DNA of 64,000 nucleotides. It comes from Mesonia mobilis DSM 19841 (GTDB lineage Bacteria > Bacteroidota > Bacteroidia > Flavobacteriales > Flavobacteriaceae). Of the stretch, positions 43,839 through 52,661 are shown in pieces (position 1 is the stretch's first letter; each line of letters begins with the position of its first letter). The stretch spans positions 62,001 to 126,000 of the forward strand of contig NZ_AUHX01000008.1 of the NCBI RefSeq assembly GCF_000423405.1. Reading direction: 5' to 3'. A program made the position numbers and the translations under genes. The notes below the pieces were generated by a model, which was not told the origin of the DNA, did not search any database, and worked only from the letters and a program-made list of their open reading frames with translations.

Positions 43839-46547
43839 ATGAAAAGCTTTATAGAAGAAACCTTAGACCAACTCCTTAGTCAACCAACGTTTAACCTTTC
43901 TAAAACTACTTTTATTCTCCCGAGTAAAAGAGCCGGTAGTTTTTTAAAACACATCCTAAAACAGAAAATTTCTGGTAGCGCATTTGCACCGCAAGTTTTA
44001 AGTACAGAAGAATTTATAGAAAAAATAACCTCGCTACAAACCATCGATAATACCGAGAGTTTATTCAAGTTTTATCAGGTTTATAAAAAAATTACTCCAA
44101 AAGAAGAACAGGAAGATTTTGAAACATTTTACGGCTGGGCACAAACACTAGTTTACGATTTTAATGAGATCGATCGTTATTTGATCGATGCTGAACACTT
44201 CTTCTCTTACCTTTCTAGAATTCAAGACATCAATCATTGGGCGTTGAGTGATCCTCAAACTAATTTAATTGAAAAATACCTTACATTTTGGAACCTCATC
44301 CCGAAGTATTATCAATTATTTCAACAACAACTGTTAGAAAATAACGAAGCCTATCAAGGTTTGATGTACAGGATTGCTTCAGAAAAGATTTCAAGTTATT
44401 TAGCCAGTAATCAAGAACAACATATTTTACTCGGTTTCAATGCGTTGAATAATGCTGAACAAAAACTGTTTCAAACCATTTTAGAACAGAATAAAGGACA
44501 AATTTTCTGGGATATCGATGAGGCTTTTTATAACGATAATTATCACGAAGCTTCTTTATTTATTAGAAATTACAAGAAGAATTGGGAGTTTTATCAAGAT
44601 GAAAATAATACAATAACAACTTCCAGCAATTATTCTTCTGCTAAAAACATAAACGTTTACGGAGTTCCTAAAAATATTGGTCAGGCTAAATATACTGCGC
44701 AATTATTAAGTGAAATTTCAGAAGAAGATTTAAGCAAAACGGCAATCGTATTGAACGATGAAGGTTTGCTAAACCCTATTCTTAACTCGCTTCCGCAGAA
44801 TATTAAAAAACTGAATATTACGATGGGACTTCCATTAAAAGAAACTCCGCTCGCATCTTTGTTTGAAGTGATTTTTGAAATTCAGCAGACAGAAAATCAG
44901 AATTTTTACTACAAACCAATTATCGATATTCTCAACCATCCGTTTATTTTGATGAAGTTAGGCGAAAGTTCACAACAACTTCAGCAGCAAATACATCAGG
45001 AAAACCTGGTTTACCTTAGCAGAACTCAAATTTTAGAGCTTTCTAGCGAATCAACGAAGCATCTTTTGGGTGAAATTTTACTTCAGCATAAAACTCCGCA
45101 AAGCTTATTAAAAGCCTTTACAAATTTATGCCAAAAACTACGTTTAGAAGATGCGCTCGATAAACCCTTGGAGACAGAATACCTGTACCATTTTCACCAA
45201 CTATTTGTGAAAATTCAGAATTTGATCGCCGAGCAAAGCCCTATTCAAAGCATAAAATCGTTACACAGAATTTACCGAGATACTTTAGAAACAGAATCGT
45301 TAGATTTTAGCGGTTCGCCTTTCGACGGCTTGCAATTAATGGGAATGCTCGAAAGCCGCGTGCTCGATTTCGAAAATATTATCATCACCTCTGTCAACGA
45401 AGGCGTACTTCCGGCAGGTAAAAGTAGCAACTCTTTTATTCCGTTCGACCTCAAAAAAGAATACGGTTTACCAACTTATAAAGAAAAAGACGCTATCTAT
45501 ACCTATCACTTTTATCGATTATTGCAAAGAGCCAAAAACGTTCATATTTTATACAACACCGAACCCGGCAGTTTAAACGGAGGCGAAAAAAGTAGGTTTA
45601 TTACGCAGTTAGAAATTGAATCTCCGGTAGGTAACGAACCTAAACATCAATTTTTAAATCCGTTAGTTCCTGCTCGAAAAAATGAATTAAAGAAAATTAA
45701 GAAAACTCCAGAAGTTTTAGAAAAGCTTAAAGCGCTGGCAGCTCACGGATTTTCTCCATCGGCGTTAACCACTTATATTCGAAATCCGTTAGATTTTTAT
45801 AAAAACTACGTGCTTGGCATTAGAGATACCGATGAAGTTGAAGAAACCGTTGCTGCCAATACTTTAGGAACGGTGGTTCACGATGCCTTAGAACATTTTT
45901 ACAAACCTTTTGAAAACAAAAATATTGTAAAAGCAGATTTGCTGAAGATGAAAACTGAAATCGAGCAACAGGTAAAGTTTGAATTTGAAAAAACCTATAA
46001 GCAAGCGCCCATCAACAAAGGCAAAAACCTTATTATTTTTGAAATTGCCAAACGCTACATTTTCAATTTCTTAGCAAAAGAAATGAAAGAGATCGAAAAT
46101 GATGAATTAATTATTAAAGAGGTTGAAAATAAGCTTACTTGTGATATTTTGATTCCTGAGCTTGATTTTCCGGTAAAAATTGGTGGTAAAGTAGATCGTG
46201 TAGATTACAAAAACGGTCAGCTTCGCATTGTAGATTATAAAACAGGAAAAGTACAAGCCGGCGATCTCAATTTAAAAGATTGGAGCGAGCTTACCCAAGA
46301 TTATAAATATTCAAAAGCTTTTCAGGTACTTTGTTATGCTCGAATGATTTATGCTGAAACTCCTTTTGAAAATGCCGAAGCGGGAATTATTTCATTCAAA
46401 AACCTGAAAGCCGGTTTTATGCCGTTTAAACAAATTAAAAATACCGTAATTGATAAAGACACGTTAAACCAATTTGAAACCGAGTTGAAAAGCTTAATTT
46501 TAGAGCTATTCAATCCAGAAATTCCATTTGAAGAGAAAGAAGTTTAG
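43839..46547 (+). CDS. AddB-like PD-(D/E)xK nuclease/inactivated helicase subunit
   Basis: 902-residue partner of the AddA-like helicase. The N-terminal part has the AddB opening STFILPSKRAGSFLK-type strand but no Walker A lysine motif. The middle keeps helicase-like fold landmarks (GMLESRVLDFENIIITSVNEG). The C-terminus is a RecB-type nuclease: Asp786, Asp799-Tyr-Lys801 (VDRVDY, IVDYKTGK). In many AddB proteins a cysteine-ligated Fe-S cluster staples this domain; here the first position reads YIRNPLDFYKNYV with Asn649 in place of Cys, so the cluster is probably absent. It is separated from the AddA-like gene by kbl and ompA. Confidence 0.88.
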   Translation: MKSFIEETLDQLLSQPTFNLSKTTFILPSKRAGSFLKHILKQKISGSAFAPQVLSTEEFIEKITSLQTIDNTESLFKFYQVYKKITPKEEQEDFETFYGWAQTLVYDFNEIDRYLIDAEHFFSYLSRIQDINHWALSDPQTNLIEKYLTFWNLIPKYYQLFQQQLLENNEAYQGLMYRIASEKISSYLASNQEQHILLGFNALNNAEQKLFQTILEQNKGQIFWDIDEAFYNDNYHEASLFIRNYKKNWEFYQDENNTITTSSNYSSAKNINVYGVPKNIGQAKYTAQLLSEISEEDLSKTAIVLNDEGLLNPILNSLPQNIKKLNITMGLPLKETPLASLFEVIFEIQQTENQNFYYKPIIDILNHPFILMKLGESSQQLQQQIHQENLVYLSRTQILELSSESTKHLLGEILLQHKTPQSLLKAFTNLCQKLRLEDALDKPLETEYLYHFHQLFVKIQNLIAEQSPIQSIKSLHRIYRDTLETESLDFSGSPFDGLQLMGMLESRVLDFENIIITSVNEGVLPAGKSSNSFIPFDLKKEYGLPTYKEKDAIYTYHFYRLLQRAKNVHILYNTEPGSLNGGEKSRFITQLEIESPVGNEPKHQFLNPLVPARKNELKKIKKTPEVLEKLKALAAHGFSPSALTTYIRNPLDFYKNYVLGIRDTDEVEETVAANTLGTVVHDALEHFYKPFENKNIVKADLLKMKTEIEQQVKFEFEKTYKQAPINKGKNLIIFEIAKRYIFNFLAKEMKEIENDELIIKEVENKLTCDILIPELDFPVKIGGKVDRVDYKNGQLRIVDYKTGKVQAGDLNLKDWSELTQDYKYSKAFQVLCYARMIYAETPFENAEAGIISFKNLKAGFMPFKQIKNTVIDKDTLNQFETELKSLILELFNPEIPFEEKEV

Positions 46548-46548
46548 T

Positions 46549-47391
46549 ATGATTAGAGAGAAGAATTTTTTACTAGAAGGCAAACACCAAAAACCCATTG
46601 TTACCGATGTTTATTTTCAACCTACCCAACAACCCAAACCTATCGTTATTTTTTGTCACGGTTACAAAGGTTTTAAAGATTGGGGCGCGTGGGATCTGGT
46701 GGCTGAAAAATTTGCTGAAGCGGGATTCTTCTTTATTAAATTCAATTTTTCTCATAATGGCGGGACCGCAGAAGACCCGATCGATTTTCCAGATCTAGAC
46801 GCGTTTGCGCAAGATAATTTTAACAAGCAACTTGACGATTTGCAATCGGTGATCGATTGGATCACGACGACCAAACAATTTCATGCCAATGCCGATGTGC
46901 AAAACCTTAATCTAATTGGTCACAGTCGTGGCGGCGGTATTGTAACAATTAAAGCCGAAGAAGAACCACAGATTAAAAAAGTAATTACCTGGAATGGTGT
47001 TTCAGATTTTGGAAGCAGATTCCCTAAAGGTGACGAGCTTCAAAAGTGGAAAGACGATAAATTCTATTACGTTACCAACGGTCGCACCAAACAAGAAATG
47101 CCGCATCATATTCAGTTTTATGAAGATTTTCTAGCCCATGAAGAACGCTTTACGATAGAAAGAGCGGTAAAGAATTTAAAAAAGCCGTATTTGATTATTC
47201 ACGCTGAAGAAGATCCTACAGTAAATATCACGGAAGCAAAGCAACTTCAACAATGGAATAAACGAAGTGAACTTTATAAGTTACCGGGAAGTGATCACGT
47301 TTTTAAAACCAAACATCCGTGGAAGCAGGAAAGTCTATCTTCCGATTTAGAAAAAGTTACTGAAAAAACAATTCAATTTATTCAGCAGTAA
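46549..47391 (+). CDS. Alpha/beta hydrolase
   Basis: 280 residues if started at the ATG at 46549, one base after the AddB-like stop. An in-frame ATG 21 bp upstream lies inside the previous gene and adds a poorly conserved basic heptapeptide, so it is not preferred. Oxyanion-hole segment FCHGYKGFKDWGAW (35-48), nucleophile Ser126 in NLIGHSRGGG, acid Asp222 (HAEEDPTVN) and His250 (GSDHVF) form a complete triad. It belongs to the dienelactone hydrolase/acyl-peptidase-like esterases; the substrate is unknown. Cytosolic, and co-transcribed with the genes on both sides. Confidence 0.9.
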   Translation: MIREKNFLLEGKHQKPIVTDVYFQPTQQPKPIVIFCHGYKGFKDWGAWDLVAEKFAEAGFFFIKFNFSHNGGTAEDPIDFPDLDAFAQDNFNKQLDDLQSVIDWITTTKQFHANADVQNLNLIGHSRGGGIVTIKAEEEPQIKKVITWNGVSDFGSRFPKGDELQKWKDDKFYYVTNGRTKQEMPHHIQFYEDFLAHEERFTIERAVKNLKKPYLIIHAEEDPTVNITEAKQLQQWNKRSELYKLPGSDHVFKTKHPWKQESLSSDLEKVTEKTIQFIQQ

Positions 47392-47405
47392 AATAGCGAA
47401 CATAC

Positions 47406-48854
47406 ATGATAGCTCAAATTATTTTAGTCGGCGCGTTATTGCTACTCGTTAGTATTTTAGCGGGTAAAACCTCCTATCGGTTTGGCGTACCAACACTAGT
47501 CCTTTTCTTAGCCGTTGGGATGTTAGCCGGTTCTGAAGGGTTGTTGGGCATTAATTTCGACAATCCGCTAATTGCGCAATTTATCGGGATCGTTGCTTTA
47601 AATGTAATTTTATTTTCGGGCGGGCTCGATACCCGTTGGGATGCGGTAAAACCTATTATGTACAAAGGCGGTCTCCTGGCTACACTCGGCGTATTTATTA
47701 CCGCAGGTTCCGTTGGTTTATTTACTTATTATTTACTCGATTTTACCCTTATCGAAGCTTTATTACTTGGCGCTATTATTTCTTCTACAGATGCGGCTGC
47801 AGTATTCTCTATTCTGCGTTCTAACAACATTAATCTGCGTGATGGCATAAGACCTATGCTAGAGCTAGAAAGTGGAAGTAACGACCCCATGGCGTACTTT
47901 TTAACCACACTTTTTACCGGGATCATCGTAGCACAAGATTTTAATGGTTGGGATTCTATTTTTCAGCTTTTATTTCAAATAAGTATTGGAGCAGCTTCCG
48001 GTTTTGCTATTGGTAAACTTAGCAAACTACTCATTAATAAAATTGAATTAGATTTTGAAGGACTTTACCCGGTTTTAGGTTTAGCGCTTAGTTTTATTGC
48101 CTATTCACTTACAGAGGTAATTGGCGGTAACGGATTTTTAGCCGTGTATATTTCTTCAGTAATTTTAGGAAACAGCAAATTGATCAGGAAAAACTCTTTA
48201 CGTCAGTTTTTTGACGGATTTGCTTGGTTGATGCAGATCATCTTATTCTTAACTTTGGGTTTGCTAGTTTTCCCAACGCATATCGTGCCGGTAATTTTAA
48301 CCGGTTTAGCGATTGCTTTGTTTTTGATCTTCGTGGCACGACCACTTAGTGTTTTTATAAGCTTGGCTTTTTTCAAGGTAAAATTTAAGAGCAAAGTTTT
48401 TATCTCTTGGGTTGGTTTACGTGGCGCGGTTCCTATTGTTTTTGCAACCTTCCCGATGGTTGCCGGTTTAGAAAAGGCAGACCTTATTTTTAATATTGTT
48501 TTTATGGTTACGCTTGTTTCTATTATGTTACAAGGCACCACCATTAGTAAAATGGCGAAATGGTTAGGAGTTGAAGATACTACGGTAAAAATGCTCACTA
48601 AAGCACGCGCTATTGAATTTTCTGATGAATCGAAAACCGAATCTGCTGAAATACATCTGCATGAAAATAGCCAAGGTGTCGGACAAAAACTTTACCAGCT
48701 GAAATTACCAAAAAACACCTTGGTGGTGATGATTATAAGAGACGATAATTATTTTGTTCCTGAAGGTTCTACACAACTCGAAGCAGGCGATACTTTGCAG
48801 CTTATTTCAGCGAAAAAACAAGATTTAGATTGGGTAGTAGAAAATGTAGGTTAA
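47406..48854 (+). CDS. K+/H+ antiporter, CPA1 family (NhaP2/CvrA-like)
   Basis: Inner-membrane antiporter of 482 residues with about 12 helices (1-395). Landmarks: FGVPTLVLFLAVGMLAGSEG, ISSTDAAAVFSILRS (Asp of the CPA1 ion site), ELESGSNDPMAYFLTT (second acidic pair) and WVGLRGAVPIVFA. After the membrane part a cytosolic RCK-C/TrkA-C domain (about 415-480: LYQLKLPKNTLVVMIIRDD) suggests nucleotide or ligand control, which is typical for NhaP2-type potassium extrusion. It follows the hydrolase by 14 bp. Confidence 0.93.
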   Translation: MIAQIILVGALLLLVSILAGKTSYRFGVPTLVLFLAVGMLAGSEGLLGINFDNPLIAQFIGIVALNVILFSGGLDTRWDAVKPIMYKGGLLATLGVFITAGSVGLFTYYLLDFTLIEALLLGAIISSTDAAAVFSILRSNNINLRDGIRPMLELESGSNDPMAYFLTTLFTGIIVAQDFNGWDSIFQLLFQISIGAASGFAIGKLSKLLINKIELDFEGLYPVLGLALSFIAYSLTEVIGGNGFLAVYISSVILGNSKLIRKNSLRQFFDGFAWLMQIILFLTLGLLVFPTHIVPVILTGLAIALFLIFVARPLSVFISLAFFKVKFKSKVFISWVGLRGAVPIVFATFPMVAGLEKADLIFNIVFMVTLVSIMLQGTTISKMAKWLGVEDTTVKMLTKARAIEFSDESKTESAEIHLHENSQGVGQKLYQLKLPKNTLVVMIIRDDNYFVPEGSTQLEAGDTLQLISAKKQDLDWVVENVG

Positions 48855-48900
48855 TTGTAAAGTTGAATTACTTTTTTGCTTATTTTAGTCGAACATTTTT

Positions 48901-48974
48901 GGGGGATTAGCTCAGTTGGCTAGAGCGTTTGGCTGGCAGCCAAAAGGCCATCGGTTCGAATCCGATATTCTCCA
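48901..48974 (+). tRNA. tRNA-Ala (anticodon GGC)
   Basis: 74-nt cloverleaf: acceptor GGGGGAT/ATTCTCC, D stem GCTC/GAGC, anticodon stem TTTGG/CCAAA with loop CTGGCAG (anticodon GGC), variable loop AGGCC, T arm ATCGG-TTCGAAT-CCGAT, discriminator A. The acceptor has the G3-U70 pair that identifies alanine tRNA. CCA is not encoded (CAA follows the A). A strong terminator begins two bases later. Confidence 0.97.
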
Positions 48975-48975
48975 C

Positions 48976-49009
48976 AAAAAAGCCGAAGACATTTTCTTCG
49001 GCTTTTTTA
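48976..49009 (+). terminator. Terminator after tRNA-Ala
   Basis: AAAAAAGCCGAAGA, loop CATTT, TCTTCGGCTTTTTT. A 9-bp core stem with A- and T-runs. It may also serve the convergent EnvC-like gene, whose stop is at 49043. Confidence 0.93.
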
Positions 49010-49042
49010 TTTATGTATCCTTTTACGTATCCTTTCTGAAGT

Positions 49043-50266
49043 TTACATTTTATAAATCCAATGGGCGGGATTGAGCGCTTGGGTGTTTTTATAAATTAAG
49101 AAACTTAACGTTGGTCTTCCTGTAGCGGTACTCTTTCCTACTTTACCGATTACTTGATTCGTAGTTAACTCATCTCCTACTTCAACATTAATAGAAGAAA
49201 GGTTATTATAAACACTTAAATAATCACCGTGAATCACAAAAACTGCTTTATTGGCTCCTTTAATGGCTTGTATTTTAAAAACCTTGCCTTTAAAAACAGT
49301 TCTTACCGATTCGTTTTCGTTAGTTTCAATTCGAACTCCGTCACTCTTTACTTTTACAGATTTTACAACCGGATGCGGATGCGTACCAAACTTCATCGCC
49401 ACAACGCCAGATTTTACCGGCCAAGGCAATTTTCCTTTATTTGAAGTAAAACTCGCAGCGAGTTCTTTAGCTTCCGGCGTAAGCTCGAACTTGCTCGTTG
49501 AACTTGAACCTTTCTTTTTATTTTCTGCCGCGATCGCTTCACGAATTAATCGATCGATCTCTCTATCTATTCTAGAAACTTCTTCTTGTTTTTGCTTCAG
49601 CTCTTTTTCAAAATTACCAGCTTTTTTACGGATCGAAGCTACTAATTCTTGCTGTTGCTTTTTATCTTGTTGCAATTTGCTTTGGGTAATTCGGTTTTGT
49701 GATAAAAGCTCTTCTTTGGCTTTACGCTGTTCAACTAAATCGGTATTTAATTGCTGTAATAATTGCGTTTGTCGTTGTATTTCTAAGCCTTGCTCTTTTC
49801 TGTATTCTGTATATTGTTTCATATACTGCAAACGCTTGTAGGCTTGCAGAAAATCTTCCGAAGAAAATAAAAACATGATCCTGCTTTGGTTAGACTTACT
49901 CTTGTAAGATTTCTTGATCATTTTTGCGTAATCTTCTTTCAGCTTCTCTAGATCTTTACGCAGCTTATCTATTTTATTAAGATTGGTATTGATCTCTTTG
50001 GTTAACAGATTCGCTTCTTGATTGGTGACGCGAATTAAATTTTCGGTCGCTCTAATGCGTTTATCTAGATCTTCAACCTGCGTTAAAACCGATTGTTGCT
50101 TTACTTTATTACTCGCTAATAAATTACTTATCTGGCTAATTTCTTTACGTAAAGCGATACGTTTTTGCTCTAGTTTTTTACGTTCTGTACTTTGCGCAAA
50201 ACCTATAGCACTAAAACTTATAAAAAGTAATAGAAACGCGATATATTTTAGTTGAAAATGCTTCAT
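49043..50266 (-). CDS. EnvC-like coiled-coil protein with degenerate LytM (M23) domain
   Basis: Periplasmic protein of 407 residues. Signal peptide MKHFQLKYIAFLLLFISFSAIGFAQ, long coiled coils (about 26-110 and 150-245), then a LytM/M23 fold (about 280-407). The zinc motifs are lost: the first HxxxD place reads VKVKSDGVRIE, and the final HxH place reads GRPTLSFLIYKN. This is the pattern of E. coli EnvC, an activator of cell-wall amidases in division, rather than of an active peptidase. Its start overlaps the DUF4292 stop as ATGA. Last gene of the minus-strand envelope cluster. Confidence 0.9.
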   Translation of the reverse strand: MKHFQLKYIAFLLLFISFSAIGFAQSTERKKLEQKRIALRKEISQISNLLASNKVKQQSVLTQVEDLDKRIRATENLIRVTNQEANLLTKEINTNLNKIDKLRKDLEKLKEDYAKMIKKSYKSKSNQSRIMFLFSSEDFLQAYKRLQYMKQYTEYRKEQGLEIQRQTQLLQQLNTDLVEQRKAKEELLSQNRITQSKLQQDKKQQQELVASIRKKAGNFEKELKQKQEEVSRIDREIDRLIREAIAAENKKKGSSSTSKFELTPEAKELAASFTSNKGKLPWPVKSGVVAMKFGTHPHPVVKSVKVKSDGVRIETNENESVRTVFKGKVFKIQAIKGANKAVFVIHGDYLSVYNNLSSINVEVGDELTTNQVIGKVGKSTATGRPTLSFLIYKNTQALNPAHWIYKM

Positions 50267-51036
50267 TCAATTACAATTTCTTCATAACCTGAAGGGATGC
50301 TAAACGGAAATGTGACCGACTCATTAAATTCTAACGAACGATAGTCGATATTTATTTTAGTTGTGCCATCGCCTTGATTAGCGATAATAGTAATATTTTG
50401 TGGCATTCCATAATTTTCTTGACCGTAAAAATCGTCGTAAGTAATCGTTACGCCTTCATTTTCTTCGGCGCGAACCAATTGTTGTGCTTTGGTTTTAAAA
50501 CTTAGCAAATCGATTAAAAAAGATTTTGCAATTGGGCTTTCTTCTAACGAAGCTAATTGATAACCATTTTGGGTTGAAGTAAGTCTGTATTCTTTTGAAT
50601 TTAGCTCGTAAATAGGTTGGCCGATCAATAAATTTTGAACTTTATTGAAGTCTAACTCAGTACCTAACCATTGGCTTAACAAACTAAAATCTCCATCAAA
50701 ATAAGAACCATTGATCTTTTCGTAAAACTGAACTCGTTGTGGGGTTACCATTACTTTTGCAACTGTAATAAGACCTCCCAACTTTGCACTTAACCAAATG
50801 GCTTTGTCTTTTTCCATGCGAATGCTTACCGATATCGATTGACTGTCTTCACCATCGTCGTAACTTCCTCTTAACCTACCTTGCATGGTTTTAAATGAAG
50901 GAGCTGCTGCTAAATTTTGTTGAATAACGTTTTCTTTAGTAGCATCTGCTTTACGTTCTGCAGCGGTTTTTTTAGGTCCGCAAGAAATGACTAACAGTCC
51001 AAAAACGAGTAAAAGTGCTTTTTGAAAATGCTGCAT
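50263..51036 (-). CDS. DUF4292 lipoprotein
   Basis: 257 residues, lipoprotein signal with lipid Cys19 (LLVISCGPKK). The body is a beta-rich domain (SYDDGEDSQSISVSIRMEKDKAIWLSAK near 60-85) that fits DUF4292, a Bacteroidota family whose sheet pattern recalls LolA/LolB-type carriers. That resemblance is my impression, not shown here. The gene is set between a TPR protein (6 bp upstream) and the EnvC-like protein (4-bp overlap), so an envelope role is likely. Confidence 0.82.
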   Translation of the reverse strand: MQHFQKALLLVFGLLVISCGPKKTAAERKADATKENVIQQNLAAAPSFKTMQGRLRGSYDDGEDSQSISVSIRMEKDKAIWLSAKLGGLITVAKVMVTPQRVQFYEKINGSYFDGDFSLLSQWLGTELDFNKVQNLLIGQPIYELNSKEYRLTSTQNGYQLASLEESPIAKSFLIDLLSFKTKAQQLVRAEENEGVTITYDDFYGQENYGMPQNITIIANQGDGTTKINIDYRSLEFNESVTFPFSIPSGYEEIVIE

Positions 51037-51041
51037 TATGT

Positions 51042-52427
51042 TTATAGTGTTTTTTTAAGTTGTTCAAATTTTTGCTGAAATTTTTCAGCTTCTTTTGGCT
51101 TTCCTAAACCTTGATAAGCGATCGCTAATTGTTGGTAAAAATCGCTTTCCATTTGTGGATTGTCGATTAAAAAATCTACGCCCATCAACAGGTTTTCTTC
51201 CGCTTTTCCAAAATTACCCAAGGTATTATTTGCCACGCCGGTCACTAAGTATAAAATAGGTTGTGATGGGTAACTCGCCATATATTCTTCTGCCAACAGA
51301 ATAGATTTTGAAGGCATTTTTTCTTGTAAATACAATAACATTAAATCTTTAGCAGAAGCAAAATCGTTCGGGTTTTGCTTTACGACTTTTTCTAAATTCT
51401 GAATGGCTTTGTTATTATCGCGCCCTTTGTAAAATTCAGCTAAATCGGCATTACTTTCTCCGTTTGCTAACTGCTTATCTAAACTTTCAATAAGATCTTG
51501 CTCGTACTTAGGTTTTTGATTGACCAATTGCACAAAGTCTTTTACCACTTCTTTCTTCATCGTAAGCCCAAGATCACTTTCTAAAACAGTTTTCATCGAC
51601 TTTACCGCTTCATCATCTTTATATTCAGCTAAATACTTTTTATACAAGGCATAATGTGCCTCTTTAGAGTCAGGGTATTTTTCAAGTAGTTGCTCTGCGA
51701 TCTGGTAAGTTCTTTCTAACTTATTTTGCGTCGCGTAAAAATACATTAGCGCCAAATAACTGTTCGTCGCCGATGGGTTGTTTTCTAATTGCTCTAATAA
51801 ATAGTTTTCTTCTAAAGATTTATCGGGGTTTTCTGCAAAAATCTTTCCGCGGAGTGCATCTCGATAATCACTTTCACCTTCTCGCGCATCGATATAATCT
51901 AAGGCTGCTAATGCTTTTTGATAATCTTCTACTCGAACGTAAAGATTTGCCAAATCTTCGTAATAATCGATATTGTATTGACTTAACTTGGTCGCAACCT
52001 CAATGGCTTTTGTATAATTCTGCGTGAGGTAATAAACATCGTAAAGCTCGGTAAGAATATCGATATTATCTTTCTTTTCTGAAAGTGCTTTGTTTAAGTT
52101 TTTCTCTGCCAGATCAAACTCTTCTAAAGCTTTGTAATTTTTACCTAACTCGTAAAAAACGGCTACATTATCCGGCTGAATTTCTGCACATTTTTTTAAA
52201 GCTGAAATGGCTTTTTCATAATTCTCGATACCGCGTTGCGATAATGCCTGAAAGAAATATTCCTGAAATTTATCGGTCACATTTCCTAAATTATCCTGAT
52301 TAATTTCTTGCTTGGCAATTGCTAACGAGTCGGTTTGTGCTTGTGCACAGAAATTACTTCCGAAGTAAATAACGAAAGAGAAGAATAAGATATGTGATCT
52401 AAAAAATTTCAATGTTTTACTGAACAA
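51042..52427 (-). CDS. Exported tetratricopeptide-repeat protein
   Basis: 461 residues: signal peptide with cleavage near AQA|QTDS (about residue 31), then a superhelix of at least ten TPR-type helix pairs (ENYEKAISALKKCAEIQPDN, VFYELGKNYKALEEFDLAEK, EENLLMGVDFLIDNPQMES). TPRs mediate protein-protein contacts in the periplasm. It is co-transcribed with the DUF4292 and EnvC-like genes and follows the nucleotidyltransferase after a 234-bp gap that holds palindromic repeats. Confidence 0.88.
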   Translation of the reverse strand: MFSKTLKFFRSHILFFSFVIYFGSNFCAQAQTDSLAIAKQEINQDNLGNVTDKFQEYFFQALSQRGIENYEKAISALKKCAEIQPDNVAVFYELGKNYKALEEFDLAEKNLNKALSEKKDNIDILTELYDVYYLTQNYTKAIEVATKLSQYNIDYYEDLANLYVRVEDYQKALAALDYIDAREGESDYRDALRGKIFAENPDKSLEENYLLEQLENNPSATNSYLALMYFYATQNKLERTYQIAEQLLEKYPDSKEAHYALYKKYLAEYKDDEAVKSMKTVLESDLGLTMKKEVVKDFVQLVNQKPKYEQDLIESLDKQLANGESNADLAEFYKGRDNNKAIQNLEKVVKQNPNDFASAKDLMLLYLQEKMPSKSILLAEEYMASYPSQPILYLVTGVANNTLGNFGKAEENLLMGVDFLIDNPQMESDFYQQLAIAYQGLGKPKEAEKFQQKFEQLKKTL

Positions 52428-52516
52428 GTTTTGTTGAATATGCTGAAAAGTTTTCTTCTAGAAATTCATTTTTGAACTTAAATAATTGATTATTCATAAT
52501 TAGTAAAATTTTTTTT

Positions 52517-52602
52517 CGTCATTCCGGACTTGATCCGGAATCTCATCATTTCTGAAAAGCAAACTAATCAGGATGAGACCCTAAATCTAGTTTAGGGTGA
52601 CG
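52517..52602. repeat. Inverted pair of palindromic repeats (TGACG/GAGA family)
   Basis: Unit A (52517-52544), read on the minus strand: GAGA, stem TTCCGGA, 5-nt loop, TCCGGAA, TGACG. Unit B (52575-52602): GAGA, CCCTAAA, 5-nt loop, TTTAGGG, TGACG. The two face each other like a REP doublet. Flanks are constant while stems differ but stay complementary. They sit in the only wide gap of the envelope cluster (52428-52661); I see no gene in that gap. Confidence 0.75.
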
Positions 52603-52661
52603 GAACTAATAAGCTTTAAAATTCAAATTAACCAGAAAACTTTTCAGCATAGAATCAATTA

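Noticed and set aside
46528-46548. Upstream ATG for the alpha/beta hydrolase
   Set aside because: It lies inside the preceding gene and adds only a short basic stretch; the ATG one base after the stop gives a standard N-terminus.
48203-48598. 131-codon minus-strand frame
   Set aside because: Antisense to the K+/H+ antiporter; Lys/Ile/Thr-rich composition is that of a shadow of membrane-helix codons.
49251-49841. 196-codon open frame on the plus strand
   Set aside because: Lies wholly antisense to the EnvC-like gene; its Ser/Cys/Phe-rich translation mirrors the coiled-coil codons and shows no domain.
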